Positions 1 to 7,930 of a DNA stretch of 64,000 nucleotides are shown here, piece by piece; the stretch's first letter is position 1, and each line of letters starts with the position of its first letter. The notes below the pieces were generated by a model. It was not told where the DNA came from and ran no database searches. It worked only from the letters and a program-made list of their open reading frames with translations. This stretch comes from JALQUL01 sp040382935. Its GTDB lineage: Bacteria; Pseudomonadota; Gammaproteobacteria; Burkholderiales; Burkholderiaceae_C. The position numbers were made by a program, and so were the translations under genes. The stretch covers positions 76,296 through 140,295 of the forward strand of contig JBEIEP010000003.1 in assembly GCA_040382935.1 (NCBI GenBank), written 5' to 3'.

Positions 1-436
1 TTAGCACATAAGGCAACTCCTTGTACCACTCCACTGGCCTAGGCGCTTCGGTTTTGGGTACTGCGGTGTAAGCGACAAACGAATTGAGTATGCGCCCATC
101 CGTACTACGGTTCTCCGTCATTATTTCTACCACCCGTGCGTGGGGGAAATACCAATTGAACACACCCTCAGCATCCATTTTGGTAGCTCCTCTCCACATA
201 TACCGCACCCGATCGGTTTTCTCGGGCTGTATGAACACCTTAAGCCCGCCCTCGGCCTGGCACATGCGCTCGTGCTCGCGCTCTATATAAAAGTAGTCCC
301 AGCAATACGCCACTGCGGCGATGCTTAACAAGCCCCATAGGATGAGGCGGTGCGACCAGTTTTTGATCCTTTTCCAGATGTAGATGTACAGAAAAGGGTA
401 GGCCAACACCAAAATGTAAAACAACAACCAACTCAT
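1..436 (-). CDS. Small membrane protein, 3' end outside window
   Basis: An open frame starts at ATG 436 and runs without a stop off the left edge, giving at least 145 residues. The N-terminus (MSWLLFYILVLAYPFLYIYI) is a transmembrane helix, a second helix covers about residues 33-50, and the rest is a soluble domain with many aromatic and charged residues. I do not recognise the family. It lies 58 bases downstream of another small membrane protein on the same strand, so the two probably form an operon. Function unknown. Confidence 0.6.
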   Translation of the reverse strand, partial: MSWLLFYILVLAYPFLYIYIWKRIKNWSHRLILWGLLSIAAVAYCWDYFYIEREHERMCQAEGGLKVFIQPEKTDRVRYMWRGATKMDAEGVFNWYFPHARVVEIMTENRSTDGRILNSFVAYTAVPKTEAPRPVEWYKELPYVL

Positions 437-494
437 GCGGCGCTCCACATTCCCATCTGACGGCTGGTGACGGTAACAAACAGGCGGCGTTGGG

Positions 495-884
495 TCATGG
501 TGATGCGGGGTGGGGATTACCCGTAACGCGGTCCGGCAGTAGACGCGTGGCTCTGTCCTTGCCCAGCAGAAAAACCAGGGTATCGCCACCGGCCGTGACG
601 CTGGCCCAGACCAAGTAAGGGGCAAATACCAAGAACCCACCAAAGAAAGCGATAACGCCCATCACGATACCGGCAGCGCGAAACTGGTGCCGCCAGGCGA
701 TCCAAATCGCCGAGAGACTGACGTAAGACATAAAGTCAAGGTTGAACTGGCCTGACCAGGTCAGACTGGTGATGTTGGAAACGAACACCGGCACCAAATC
801 CCATCCCTGCTGGGCTCCCACCACCAAGGTGTAAGCAGCCAGGCCTGCGAATAGGGCTACTAGATAAATGCGTAACACGGTCAT
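495..884 (-). CDS. Small integral membrane protein, unknown function
   Basis: 129 residues with about four hydrophobic helices: residues 5-23, a segment near 30-40, one near 52-64, and 70-95 (AAGIVMGVIAFFGGFLVFAP). The C-terminal 35 residues are polar. The start at 884 has a good ribosome binding site (AAAGGAGA) eight bases upstream. No catalytic motif is visible. The overall look is that of small DUF-type inner membrane proteins, but I cannot name the family. It is followed on the same strand by another small membrane protein. Confidence 0.65.
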   Translation of the reverse strand: MTVLRIYLVALFAGLAAYTLVVGAQQGWDLVPVFVSNITSLTWSGQFNLDFMSYVSLSAIWIAWRHQFRAAGIVMGVIAFFGGFLVFAPYLVWASVTAGGDTLVFLLGKDRATRLLPDRVTGNPHPASP

Positions 885-948
885 TGGTTCTCCTTTGGGG
901 GTGGTGCGGTTGAGGGGATTAAGTCAATGAAGGCAGATTCAATTGAGT

Positions 949-1287
949 TCATGAATTCTTCCATTCTTCAATGAGTTTGTCGATGTCGATTGGTTGATTT
1001 TTTTCTGAAAAATCCTTATGCATGAAACGGTACCGCACCAAACCATAACAGACGCAGACTGCACCCCCTTGGTCTGTACGTACTCTGACTTCAAAAAACT
1101 TTTCGAGGGCCCAGTCTGTGGGCGGTCTGACGGGCAGGAGGGGTGTATCTAGTCCCTCACTATACGGTGCAAGGCGTGAAATTGGCGCAGTTCCACAAAC
1201 TGCGCCATTCTGAACCACTTGCGGATCAATCTTTTGGAAATCTAACCATTCACGACCGCCGCGACGACACCGTAATACCCGCCACAA
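949..1287 (-). CDS. Hypothetical protein, doubtful
   Basis: An open frame of up to 112 residues begins inside the 3' end of the EamA gene and ends with an acidic/basic tail (IDIDKLIEEWKNS). The N-terminal part encoded within the EamA gene is low quality (Arg-rich) and no ribosome binding site precedes any internal start, so the true start is unclear; GTG near codon 24 is possible. The central and C-terminal residues look like real protein. It may be the 3' remnant of a larger gene that lost its 5' part. No family recognised. Confidence 0.35.
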   Translation of the reverse strand: MWRVLRCRRGGREWLDFQKIDPQVVQNGAVCGTAPISRLAPYSEGLDTPLLPVRPPTDWALEKFFEVRVRTDQGGAVCVCYGLVRYRFMHKDFSEKNQPIDIDKLIEEWKNS

Positions 1288-2179
1288 TCAACGCAAAAGC
1301 CAGCAAGTGATAGCCCTGCGGTGCCTGCCCCAAAAACACCGTTGACAGCAGGGCAGCAAACACGGGGGTCAGGTTAGAGAAGAACGAGGCGATGGTGGGG
1401 CCTACGCCTTGCACACCGGCACTCCAGCATCGGTAGGCCAATAGTGAAGGGCCTACGGCCACGTACAGCAAGGCGGCCGCTAAACCCCAACTCCAATCGA
1501 TGAGCGCTTGCTGGGGTGTGGTGCTATGGTGGGCCAACCATTGCCATTCTGCGGCAGTAAAAAGACCCGACCAAATCAAGCCAAAAAACATCTGGCCGAT
1601 CAAAAAAGCCGACCAATCCTGGCGTATGGCTTTGGGTTCTGTGGGGGTGGCCAGCAGCCAGCTGTACCAGGCCCAAACCAAGGAGGCCAACACCATCCAG
1701 GCGTCACCGGGCACCAGTTGGATGCTAAGGAGTTTGTGCAATTGCCCCTGGGCGATCACTGTGAACACACCGGCCATCGACAAAACCGCACCCACCAAGG
1801 ATTGCCTAGAGATGGAGGTACCAAAAAACAGTTTGCCAATCAGCAGCATCCAGATGGGGGTGCTAGAGGCCACCAAGGTGGTGTTCAGGGGTGACGAGGT
1901 TTGCAGCGCCACGTACTGCAAGGTGTTGTAGCCACCTGTGCCCAGCAAACCCAACAAGGCAAAGCGCCGCCACGAGGGCCACAGCGCACTTGAGGGGCGC
2001 AGCACCCCATAGGCCAATGGGATCAGCAAAACAAAGGCCAGCACCCAGCGTAAAAAGTTGAGGGTGATGGGCGGAATATGCGGTGCCACCATACGCCCCA
2101 CCACGGCGTTGCCCGCCCACATCAATGGGGGTATCACGAGCATCAAGGCGATAAGGGGTGTGATTTTTGGAGTGTTCAT
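1250..2179 (-). CDS. EamA/DMT-family transporter
   Basis: 309 residues with about ten hydrophobic helices arranged as two EamA repeats, roughly residues 10-140 and 155-305. The first repeat has the typical WAGNAVVGR entry followed by NFLRWVLAF, and the second ends in an LGQAP...GAL-like stretch (FLGQAPQGYHLLAFALIVAG). Members of the drug/metabolite transporter superfamily export metabolites or amino acids across the inner membrane; the substrate cannot be inferred. It is divergent from the formate dehydrogenase genes across a 290-base spacer, so the two transcripts may share regulatory sites. Confidence 0.88.
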   Translation of the reverse strand: MNTPKITPLIALMLVIPPLMWAGNAVVGRMVAPHIPPITLNFLRWVLAFVLLIPLAYGVLRPSSALWPSWRRFALLGLLGTGGYNTLQYVALQTSSPLNTTLVASSTPIWMLLIGKLFFGTSISRQSLVGAVLSMAGVFTVIAQGQLHKLLSIQLVPGDAWMVLASLVWAWYSWLLATPTEPKAIRQDWSAFLIGQMFFGLIWSGLFTAAEWQWLAHHSTTPQQALIDWSWGLAAALLYVAVGPSLLAYRCWSAGVQGVGPTIASFFSNLTPVFAALLSTVFLGQAPQGYHLLAFALIVAGITVSSRRS

Positions 2180-2208
2180 GGTGGGGGCAAAGAATAGCCC
2201 AATTCTGT

Positions 2209-2223
2209 CTTGGTCTGACCAAG
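2209..2223. promoter_or_regulatory. Candidate operator upstream of the EamA gene
   Basis: Perfect inverted repeat CTTGGT-ctg-ACCAAG, 30 bases upstream of the EamA start codon and about 250 bases upstream of the formate dehydrogenase genes. The form suits a dimeric regulator. The regulator is unknown and the call rests on symmetry alone. Confidence 0.35.
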
Positions 2224-2353
2224 GTGCCCGTTTGTTTCACGGCAACCCACCGGATTGGGCCGAGGTGGGTCGGACTTCCGCTAGCCTGGGGCGTGTACAG
2301 AACACTGCAAAGTGTCATGAAATTCTTTAATTAAGGAACCCTCGGGTTCTTTG

Positions 2354-2391
2354 GGTCCGCAACGGTGGTCTTTGGGCGACTTTTGCGGACC
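2354..2391 (+). promoter_or_regulatory. Long-loop hairpin in the formate dehydrogenase leader
   Basis: Nine-base arms GGTCCGCAA (2354-2362) and TTGCGGACC (2383-2391) enclose a 20-base loop and are followed by TTTTC. A smaller hairpin, GAACCC-tc-GGGTTC, lies just before it (about 2336-2349). Both fall in the untranslated leader or promoter of the downstream dehydrogenase genes. The T-run is short, so this could be a weak terminator/attenuator or an operator. No match to a known riboswitch that I can recognise. Confidence 0.35.
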
Positions 2392-2472
2392 TTTTCACGG
2401 TGGCCGCGTTTTTCAGTGTGACAATTCGGCCCATGTGATGCCCCATGATGGATTTTGTACAAAGCCACTCCC

Positions 2473-4308
2473 ATGAATACCTCAGACCCCGTTACCCTTG
2501 ACCGCCCACTGGCCACCGTGGACCAGATGCGCGAGCGCATCAAGCGCCAATCCAAGTTAAAAGGCCGTCAAGTGCAGCCCGACGCGCTGGCCCAGGTGCA
2601 GGCCTTGCTGGGTGACCGCCCCGCCACCGGTTACCGCCGCGATTTGCTGATCGAGTATTTGCACATTCTCAACGACCACTTTGGTGGCCTGCACGAGCAG
2701 ACCATCGCCGCGCTGGCCAAGGCCATGCAAATCCCGCAGTCCGAGGTGTTTGAGGTGGCCACCTTTTATCACCACTTTGAGGTGCTTAAAGGCGACGCAC
2801 AGGCCGCTGGCATTACGGTGCGCGTGTGCAGTGGCTTGTCGTGCGAAATGGCCGGTGCGCAAGACCTGCTGCAACGTTTGCCTGCATTGTTGGGCAACCC
2901 CGATGTGCGGGTGATTGCCGCGCCTTGTGTGGGGCGTTGTGAACAGGCCCCGGTGGCGGTGGTGCACCAAATGCCCGTGCCCTCAGCCACCCTAGAAAAA
3001 GTGCAGGCCTGTGTGGCGCAAAACGCCCGCAACCACCCCACGGCAGATGCGGGCGGCAGCTTTGGCTTGTTGCAAGCCGTACAAACCGGCCAGCCCTCTG
3101 ACCTGTGTACACCCAGTGCAGCCACGACCGTGGCCCCCGGTTACGTGGGCTTGCAGGCGTATCTGGCAGGCGGTGGCTACCAGTTGGCGCAACGCCTGAC
3201 CAACAATCCCGAAGCGGTTGAATCTGTTATCAAAACCCTAGAAGACGCTGGCCTACGCGGCCTAGGCGGTGCGGGTTTCCCGGCCGGGCGTAAGTGGCGC
3301 ATTGTGCGGGACCAACCCGCCCCTAAACTCATGGCCGTCAACATCGACGAGGGCGAGCCCGGCACCTTTAAAGACCGCACCTACTTAGAGCGCGACCCCC
3401 ATCGCTTTTTAGAGGGCGTGGTGGTGGCCGCACAGGCCGTGGGTATCGCCAAGGTGTACATCTACCTGCGCGACGAATACCACGGCTGCCGCGATCTGTT
3501 GCAACAGGCCATAGACCAGTTGCAAACTGAGGCTCCTGTGGCACTTAAAGCCCTGTTGCCCAGCATAGAGCTGCGCCGTGGCGCGGGGGCCTACATCTGC
3601 GGCGAAGAGTCCGCCATGATAGAGAGCATAGAGGGCAAGCGTGGCGAGCCCCGTATGCGGCCCCCTTACATTGCCCAGGTCGGTTTGTTTGGCAGGCCCA
3701 CGCTTGAGCACAATTTTGAGACCCTGTACTGGGTGCGCGATTTGGTAGAGCAAGGTGCCAACTGGTTTACCTCGTTTGGGCGCAACGGCCGCAAGGGTTT
3801 GCGTTCTTACAGCCTGAGTGGTCGCGTTAAATCACCCGGCGTTAAATTGGCCCCGGCGGGCATTAGCGTGGTGGAGCTGATCAACGAATACGGCGGCGGC
3901 ATGTTGGACGGCCACACCCTGTATGCGTATTTGCCGGGTGGGGCATCGGGGGGCATCTTGCCCGCCAGCTTGGGCCATGTGCCCCTAGACTTTGACACCT
4001 TGCAACCCTATGGCAGCTTTATCGGTTCGGCCGCTGTGATTGTGCTAAGCCAGCACGACAGCGCCAAAGCCGCGGCGCGCAACATGATGCAGTTTTTTGC
4101 CGACGAAAGTTGCGGCCAGTGCACCCCCTGCCGTGTGGGCACGCAAAAGGCCTTGGCCTTGATGCAGCAAGACACCTGGGATGCCGCCACCTTAAATGAT
4201 CTGTCCACTGTCATGATCGATGCGTCTATTTGTGGCTTGGGGCAGGCCGCGCCCAACCCCTTGTTGTCTGTTCTGAAATATTTCCCTGCCGAAGTAGGAG
4301 TTGCCTGA
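2473..4308 (+). CDS. fdhB: NAD-dependent formate dehydrogenase beta subunit, NuoE-NuoF fusion
   Basis: 611 residues from ATG 2473; a TTG at 2455 is the only longer alternative, and neither has a clear ribosome binding site. Residues about 1-180 form a NuoE/FdsG-like thioredoxin-fold domain whose [2Fe-2S] ligands are visible as C119, C124, C152 and C156. The rest is NuoF/FdsB-like: an FMN/NADH-binding glycine stretch (GLRGLGGAGFPAG, from 261), EGEPGTFKDR, and the [4Fe-4S] ligands C547, C550, C553 and C587. The subunit passes electrons from the alpha subunit to NAD+ in the cytoplasm. Many formate dehydrogenases encode these domains as separate FdsG and FdsB; a fused beta subunit is known in the Methylobacterium FDH1 type. 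The stop overlaps the next start (ATGA). Confidence 0.9.
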   Translation: MNTSDPVTLDRPLATVDQMRERIKRQSKLKGRQVQPDALAQVQALLGDRPATGYRRDLLIEYLHILNDHFGGLHEQTIAALAKAMQIPQSEVFEVATFYHHFEVLKGDAQAAGITVRVCSGLSCEMAGAQDLLQRLPALLGNPDVRVIAAPCVGRCEQAPVAVVHQMPVPSATLEKVQACVAQNARNHPTADAGGSFGLLQAVQTGQPSDLCTPSAATTVAPGYVGLQAYLAGGGYQLAQRLTNNPEAVESVIKTLEDAGLRGLGGAGFPAGRKWRIVRDQPAPKLMAVNIDEGEPGTFKDRTYLERDPHRFLEGVVVAAQAVGIAKVYIYLRDEYHGCRDLLQQAIDQLQTEAPVALKALLPSIELRRGAGAYICGEESAMIESIEGKRGEPRMRPPYIAQVGLFGRPTLEHNFETLYWVRDLVEQGANWFTSFGRNGRKGLRSYSLSGRVKSPGVKLAPAGISVVELINEYGGGMLDGHTLYAYLPGGASGGILPASLGHVPLDFDTLQPYGSFIGSAAVIVLSQHDSAKAAARNMMQFFADESCGQCTPCRVGTQKALALMQQDTWDAATLNDLSTVMIDASICGLGQAAPNPLLSVLKYFPAEVGVA

Positions 4309-7181
4309 TGAGCGCCGTTCTCCAATCCCCCCTGTCCTCCACGGCATCCGTCGCTCTGCAACTCAACGGCCAAGCGGTGACCGCCTACGAGGGCGAAACC
4401 CTACTGGAATTGGCCAAGCGCCACGGCACCCATATCCCCCACCTGTGCTACAAAGAAGGCATGCGCCCCGATGGCAACTGCCGCGCCTGCGTGGTCGAGA
4501 TCAAAGGTGAGCGCACACTGGCTCCCAGTTGCTGCCGCACGGCTACCGCCGGGATGCAGGTCGATTCCACCAGTGAGCGGGCACAAAAAAGCCAAAAAAT
4601 GGTGCTAGAGATGCTGCTCTCGGACATGCCCGATGAGGGCTTTAAGTGGGCCGACGAAGCAGGGCAGCAACCCCACGGAGAGCTCAGCACCTGGGCCAAG
4701 CGCATGGACGTGACCGTGCGCCCCCAACTCAAACCCGTGGCACGGCCCGCCAGCGGCTATTCAGATGCCAGCCACCCTGCCATGCTGGTCAATTTAGACG
4801 CCTGCATACAGTGCACCCGCTGCGTGCGCGCCTGCCGCGAAGAGCAGGTCAATGGCGTGATTGGTTATGCCGGTCGTGGCGGCCACAGCAAGATTGTGTT
4901 TGACCAAGACGACGCCATGGGCAATAGCACCTGCGTGGCCTGCGGCGAATGCGTGCAAGCCTGCCCCACGGGCGCACTCATGCCCAAAACCTTGGTGGGC
5001 TCGCAAAAGGTGGACAAAACCGTGGACTCGGTGTGCCCGTTTTGTGGCGTGGGGTGTTTGCTTACCTACAAAGTCAAAGACGAAAAAATTGTCGCCGTTG
5101 AAGGCCGCGATGGCCCGGCCAACCACAGCCGCCTGTGCGTTAAAGGGCGCTTTGGCATGGACTACATCCACCACCCCCATCGCCTTACCGTGCCCTTGAT
5201 TCGCAAACCCGGCATCCCCAAAGACGCCAGCCTGTTTGACAAAGCCGGTGATTGGCGCGATGTGTTCCGCGAGGCCACCTGGGAAGAGGCCATGGACTTG
5301 GCGGCAGGCGGCTTAAAGAATTTACGCGACACCAAAGGCCGCACCGCCCTGGCCGGTTTTGGTTCTGCCAAAGGCAGCAACGAAGAGGCCTATCTGTTCC
5401 AAAAATTGGTACGCACCGGCTTTGGCAGCAACAACGTGGACCACTGCACCCGCCTGTGCCATGCCTCTAGCGTGGCGGCCCTGTTAGAGGGCGTGGGCTC
5501 TGGGGCGGTGAGTAACCAGGTTAACGACGTGGCCCAATCGGGCTTGATTTTTGTGATTGGCTCCAACCCCACCGTCAACCACCCGGTGGCCGCCACTTGG
5601 ATGAAAAACGCTGCCCAGCAGGGCGTCAAAATTGTGGTGGCCGACCCGCGCCGTACCGAGCTTAGCCAACACGCTTGGCGTACCCTGCAGTTCCGCCCCG
5701 ACAGCGATGTGGCCATGCTGAACGCCTTGATCTATGCGGTGATCGACGAGGGCCTGGTGGACCAATCCTTTATTGATTCACGCACCAACAACTTTGAAGC
5801 GCTCAAAGAGCAAATCAAAGGCTTTAGCCCCGAGGCCATGCAAAGCGTGTGCGGCATAGACGCCGCCACCCTGCGCGAGGTGGCCCGCGAATTTGCCAAC
5901 CCCGGCATTGGGCCAGACGGCAAAAAGCTGGGCTCTATGATTTTGTGGGGCATGGGCATTAGCCAACACGTACATGGCACCGACAACGCCCGTTGCCTGA
6001 TTGCCCTGTCGTCCGTGACCGGGCAAATCGGCAAACCCGGCTCGGGCCTGCACCCCCTGCGCGGCCAAAACAACGTGCAAGGGGCAAGCGACGCCGGCCT
6101 TATCCCCATGATGTTCCCCAACTACCAGCGGGTGGACAACGCGGGTGCCCACACATGGTTTGAGAACTTCTGGGGCGCAAGCTTAGACGACAAACCCGGC
6201 CTAACCGTGGTAGAGGTTATGAACAAAGCCCTGGCACCCGACGACGACCCACGCAAAATTTGGGGCATGTACATCATGGGCGAGAACCCCGCCATGAGCG
6301 ACCCCGACCTTAACCACGCCCGCCACGCCCTGGCCGAGCTCAAGCACTTGGTGGTGCAAGACATCTTTATGACCGAAACCGCCTACCTGGCCGATGTGGT
6401 GCTGCCCGCCAGCGCCTGGCCAGAAAAGTGGGGCACGGTCACCAACACCGACCGCATGATTCAAATGGGCCGCGCTGCCGTTGAGCCCCCCGGCCAAGCC
6501 CGCCAAGATTTAGACTTGCTGCAAGACCTGGCCCGCCGCTTGGGTTTGAACTGGAACTACAGCGGTGACCACCACGGCGTGGCCGCTGTTTACGAAGAAA
6601 TGCGCCAAGCCATGCACGGCGTGATTAAAGGCATTAGCTGGGATCGTTTGGACAAAGCGGGCAGCATTACCTTTCCTTGCCTAAGCGAGCAAGACCCCGG
6701 CCAGCCCACCGTGTTTATCGAAAAGTTCCCCACCACGGATGGCCGCGTCAAACTGGTGCCCACACAACTCATTAGCGCCAACGAACTGCCCGATAGCGAG
6801 TACCCCATGGTGCTGATTACCGGCCGCCAATTAGAGCACTGGCACACCGGCTCCATGACCCGCCGCGCCACCGTGCTCGACGCCATCGAACCCATGGCCA
6901 CTGTTAGCTTAAACAGCGCCGATATGCGGCGACTGGGTATCACCGCAGGCGACCAAGTCACCGTGCAATCGCGCCGAGGCACCGTCACCCTCATGGCCCG
7001 CCAAGACGACGGCACCGGCGAGGGCGCAGTGTTTATCCCCTTCGCCTACCACGAAGCGGCTGCCAACCTGATGACCAACGCCGCACTAGACCCCTTCGGC
7101 AAAATCCCAGAGTTTAAATACTGCGCCGTGAAGGTTGAAAAAGGCGGTGTGGCGGCGCAGGTGGTGGGGTATGGGCGTTAA
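4308..7181 (+). CDS. fdhA: Formate dehydrogenase alpha subunit, molybdopterin (or tungstopterin) dependent
   Basis: 957 residues. The start at 4308 overlaps the upstream stop as ATGA and has TAGGAG seven bases before it. Order of domains: N-terminal [2Fe-2S] ferredoxin (C47, C58, C61, C75 or C76); two [4Fe-4S] sets (C166/169/172/176 and C209/212/215/219); a further [4Fe-4S] set (C243, C246, C250, C277) opening the bis-MGD domain; the likely metal-ligand cysteine C380 in the context NNVDHCTRLCHAS, followed by the expected histidine; and the C-terminal dinucleotide-binding domain. It oxidises formate to CO2. No cysteine lies between residues 77 and 165, so the NuoG-type His/Cys3 cluster seems missing. 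Mo versus W cannot be told from sequence. No fdsC or fdsD gene follows. Confidence 0.92.
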   Translation: MSAVLQSPLSSTASVALQLNGQAVTAYEGETLLELAKRHGTHIPHLCYKEGMRPDGNCRACVVEIKGERTLAPSCCRTATAGMQVDSTSERAQKSQKMVLEMLLSDMPDEGFKWADEAGQQPHGELSTWAKRMDVTVRPQLKPVARPASGYSDASHPAMLVNLDACIQCTRCVRACREEQVNGVIGYAGRGGHSKIVFDQDDAMGNSTCVACGECVQACPTGALMPKTLVGSQKVDKTVDSVCPFCGVGCLLTYKVKDEKIVAVEGRDGPANHSRLCVKGRFGMDYIHHPHRLTVPLIRKPGIPKDASLFDKAGDWRDVFREATWEEAMDLAAGGLKNLRDTKGRTALAGFGSAKGSNEEAYLFQKLVRTGFGSNNVDHCTRLCHASSVAALLEGVGSGAVSNQVNDVAQSGLIFVIGSNPTVNHPVAATWMKNAAQQGVKIVVADPRRTELSQHAWRTLQFRPDSDVAMLNALIYAVIDEGLVDQSFIDSRTNNFEALKEQIKGFSPEAMQSVCGIDAATLREVAREFANPGIGPDGKKLGSMILWGMGISQHVHGTDNARCLIALSSVTGQIGKPGSGLHPLRGQNNVQGASDAGLIPMMFPNYQRVDNAGAHTWFENFWGASLDDKPGLTVVEVMNKALAPDDDPRKIWGMYIMGENPAMSDPDLNHARHALAELKHLVVQDIFMTETAYLADVVLPASAWPEKWGTVTNTDRMIQMGRAAVEPPGQARQDLDLLQDLARRLGLNWNYSGDHHGVAAVYEEMRQAMHGVIKGISWDRLDKAGSITFPCLSEQDPGQPTVFIEKFPTTDGRVKLVPTQLISANELPDSEYPMVLITGRQLEHWHTGSMTRRATVLDAIEPMATVSLNSADMRRLGITAGDQVTVQSRRGTVTLMARQDDGTGEGAVFIPFAYHEAAANLMTNAALDPFGKIPEFKYCAVKVEKGGVAAQVVGYGR

Positions 7182-7195
7182 AACCTATAACCCGC

Positions 7196-7243
7196 TTGAC
7201 AGATCATAGGATATGAATAGTATCTGTGATATCTATTAATATC
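7196..7243 (+). promoter_or_regulatory. Promoter and operators of the mazEF pair
   Basis: A -35 TTGACA (7196-7201) and a -10 TAGTAT (7218-7223) are 16 bases apart. Two inverted repeats overlap or follow the -10: GATA...TATC (7210-7224) and GATAT-ctatta-ATATC (7228-7243). This fits negative autoregulation by a MazE-type antitoxin. Transcription would start near 7230, which excludes the GTG at 7226 as the start codon of the antitoxin. Confidence 0.6.
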
Positions 7244-7252
7244 TTCAAACCT

Positions 7253-7510
7253 ATGCAAACCCTTGAAGCCACCGTATCCGCCTGGGGCAAATCGACCGCA
7301 ATACGCATTCCTGCCGCACTGGTGAAACGATCAGGGATTCATGTCGGGCAGACGGTCAAACTCGACAGTTCTGCCGACGGCGTAATCACCATTCGAGCGG
7401 TACGTGAACGCCCCAATCTTGCCGAAATGCTTGCGCGAGTAACCCCCGACAACCTGCCCGACGAGATAGATCACTCCTGGGGGAAACCGGTAGGCAGTGA
7501 GGCATGGTGA
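7253..7510 (+). CDS. mazE: MazE-like AbrB-fold antitoxin
   Basis: 85 residues from ATG 7253. Residues 1-50 are a swapped-hairpin AbrB/MazE DNA-binding domain (AWGKSTAIRIPAALV...GIHVGQTVKL), and the C-terminus is the acidic, flexible part expected to wrap the toxin (DNLPDEIDHSWGKP). It neutralises the RNase encoded next and should repress its own promoter. The toxin start lies seven bases inside this gene's 3' end, a normal arrangement for this family. An upstream GTG at 7226 is rejected because it lies before the predicted transcription start. Confidence 0.88.
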   Translation: MQTLEATVSAWGKSTAIRIPAALVKRSGIHVGQTVKLDSSADGVITIRAVRERPNLAEMLARVTPDNLPDEIDHSWGKPVGSEAW

Positions 7511-7854
7511 AGCCCTTTAAGCAAGCCCCAAAGCAAGGGGAAATTATTTGGGTCGATTTTGATCCGCAAAGTGGGCACGAACAAGCAGGGCGACGACCCG
7601 CTCTTGTCCTCTCGCATACCAGCTACAACCAAAAGATCGGACGGGCGTTTGTCTGCCCTATCACATCCAAAGTCAAAGGCTACCCGTTCGAAGTGCCAAT
7701 AAAGACCGCCACCATTGATGGCGTTGTGCTTTCCGACCACTTTAAAAACATTGATTGGACCAGCCGAAACACGCAACTCACAGGCGAGCAAGTGGGACAA
7801 GGCGACCTGGAAGCCGTTTGGGATATTGTTCAAAGTATTGTTGGATTGTCGTAG
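7504..7854 (+). CDS. mazF: MazF/PemK-family mRNA interferase toxin
   Basis: 116 residues with the family signature: GEIIWVDFDPQSGHEQAGRR near residue 12 onward, then PALVLS, the CPITSKVKGYPFEV block at about residues 55-69, and a C-terminal LEAV-D-VQSIVG helix. MazF proteins cleave single-stranded RNA at short sequences. The Arg-Arg pair and the Thr/Ser in PITSK that line the active groove are present, so the toxin looks intact. It overlaps mazE by seven bases. Confidence 0.9.
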   Translation: MVKPFKQAPKQGEIIWVDFDPQSGHEQAGRRPALVLSHTSYNQKIGRAFVCPITSKVKGYPFEVPIKTATIDGVVLSDHFKNIDWTSRNTQLTGEQVGQGDLEAVWDIVQSIVGLS

Positions 7855-7859
7855 CGCAT

Positions 7860-7882
7860 TTCTATGGTGTCGCACCATAGAA
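7860..7882 (+). terminator. Hairpin after mazF
   Basis: Perfect ten-base stem TTCTATGGTG-tcg-CACCATAGAA directly after the mazF stop. There is no T-tract, so it is a possible factor-dependent terminator or 3' stabiliser. Confidence 0.4.
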
Positions 7883-7930
7883 TGGCGCACCGCCCACCTC
7901 GGGCGTTGTTTTGGGCATTAAGGATTCCGT

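Noticed and set aside
7860..7882. MITE or insertion-sequence end after mazF
   Set aside because: Only a simple ten-base stem with no second copy found and no target duplication; called a hairpin instead.
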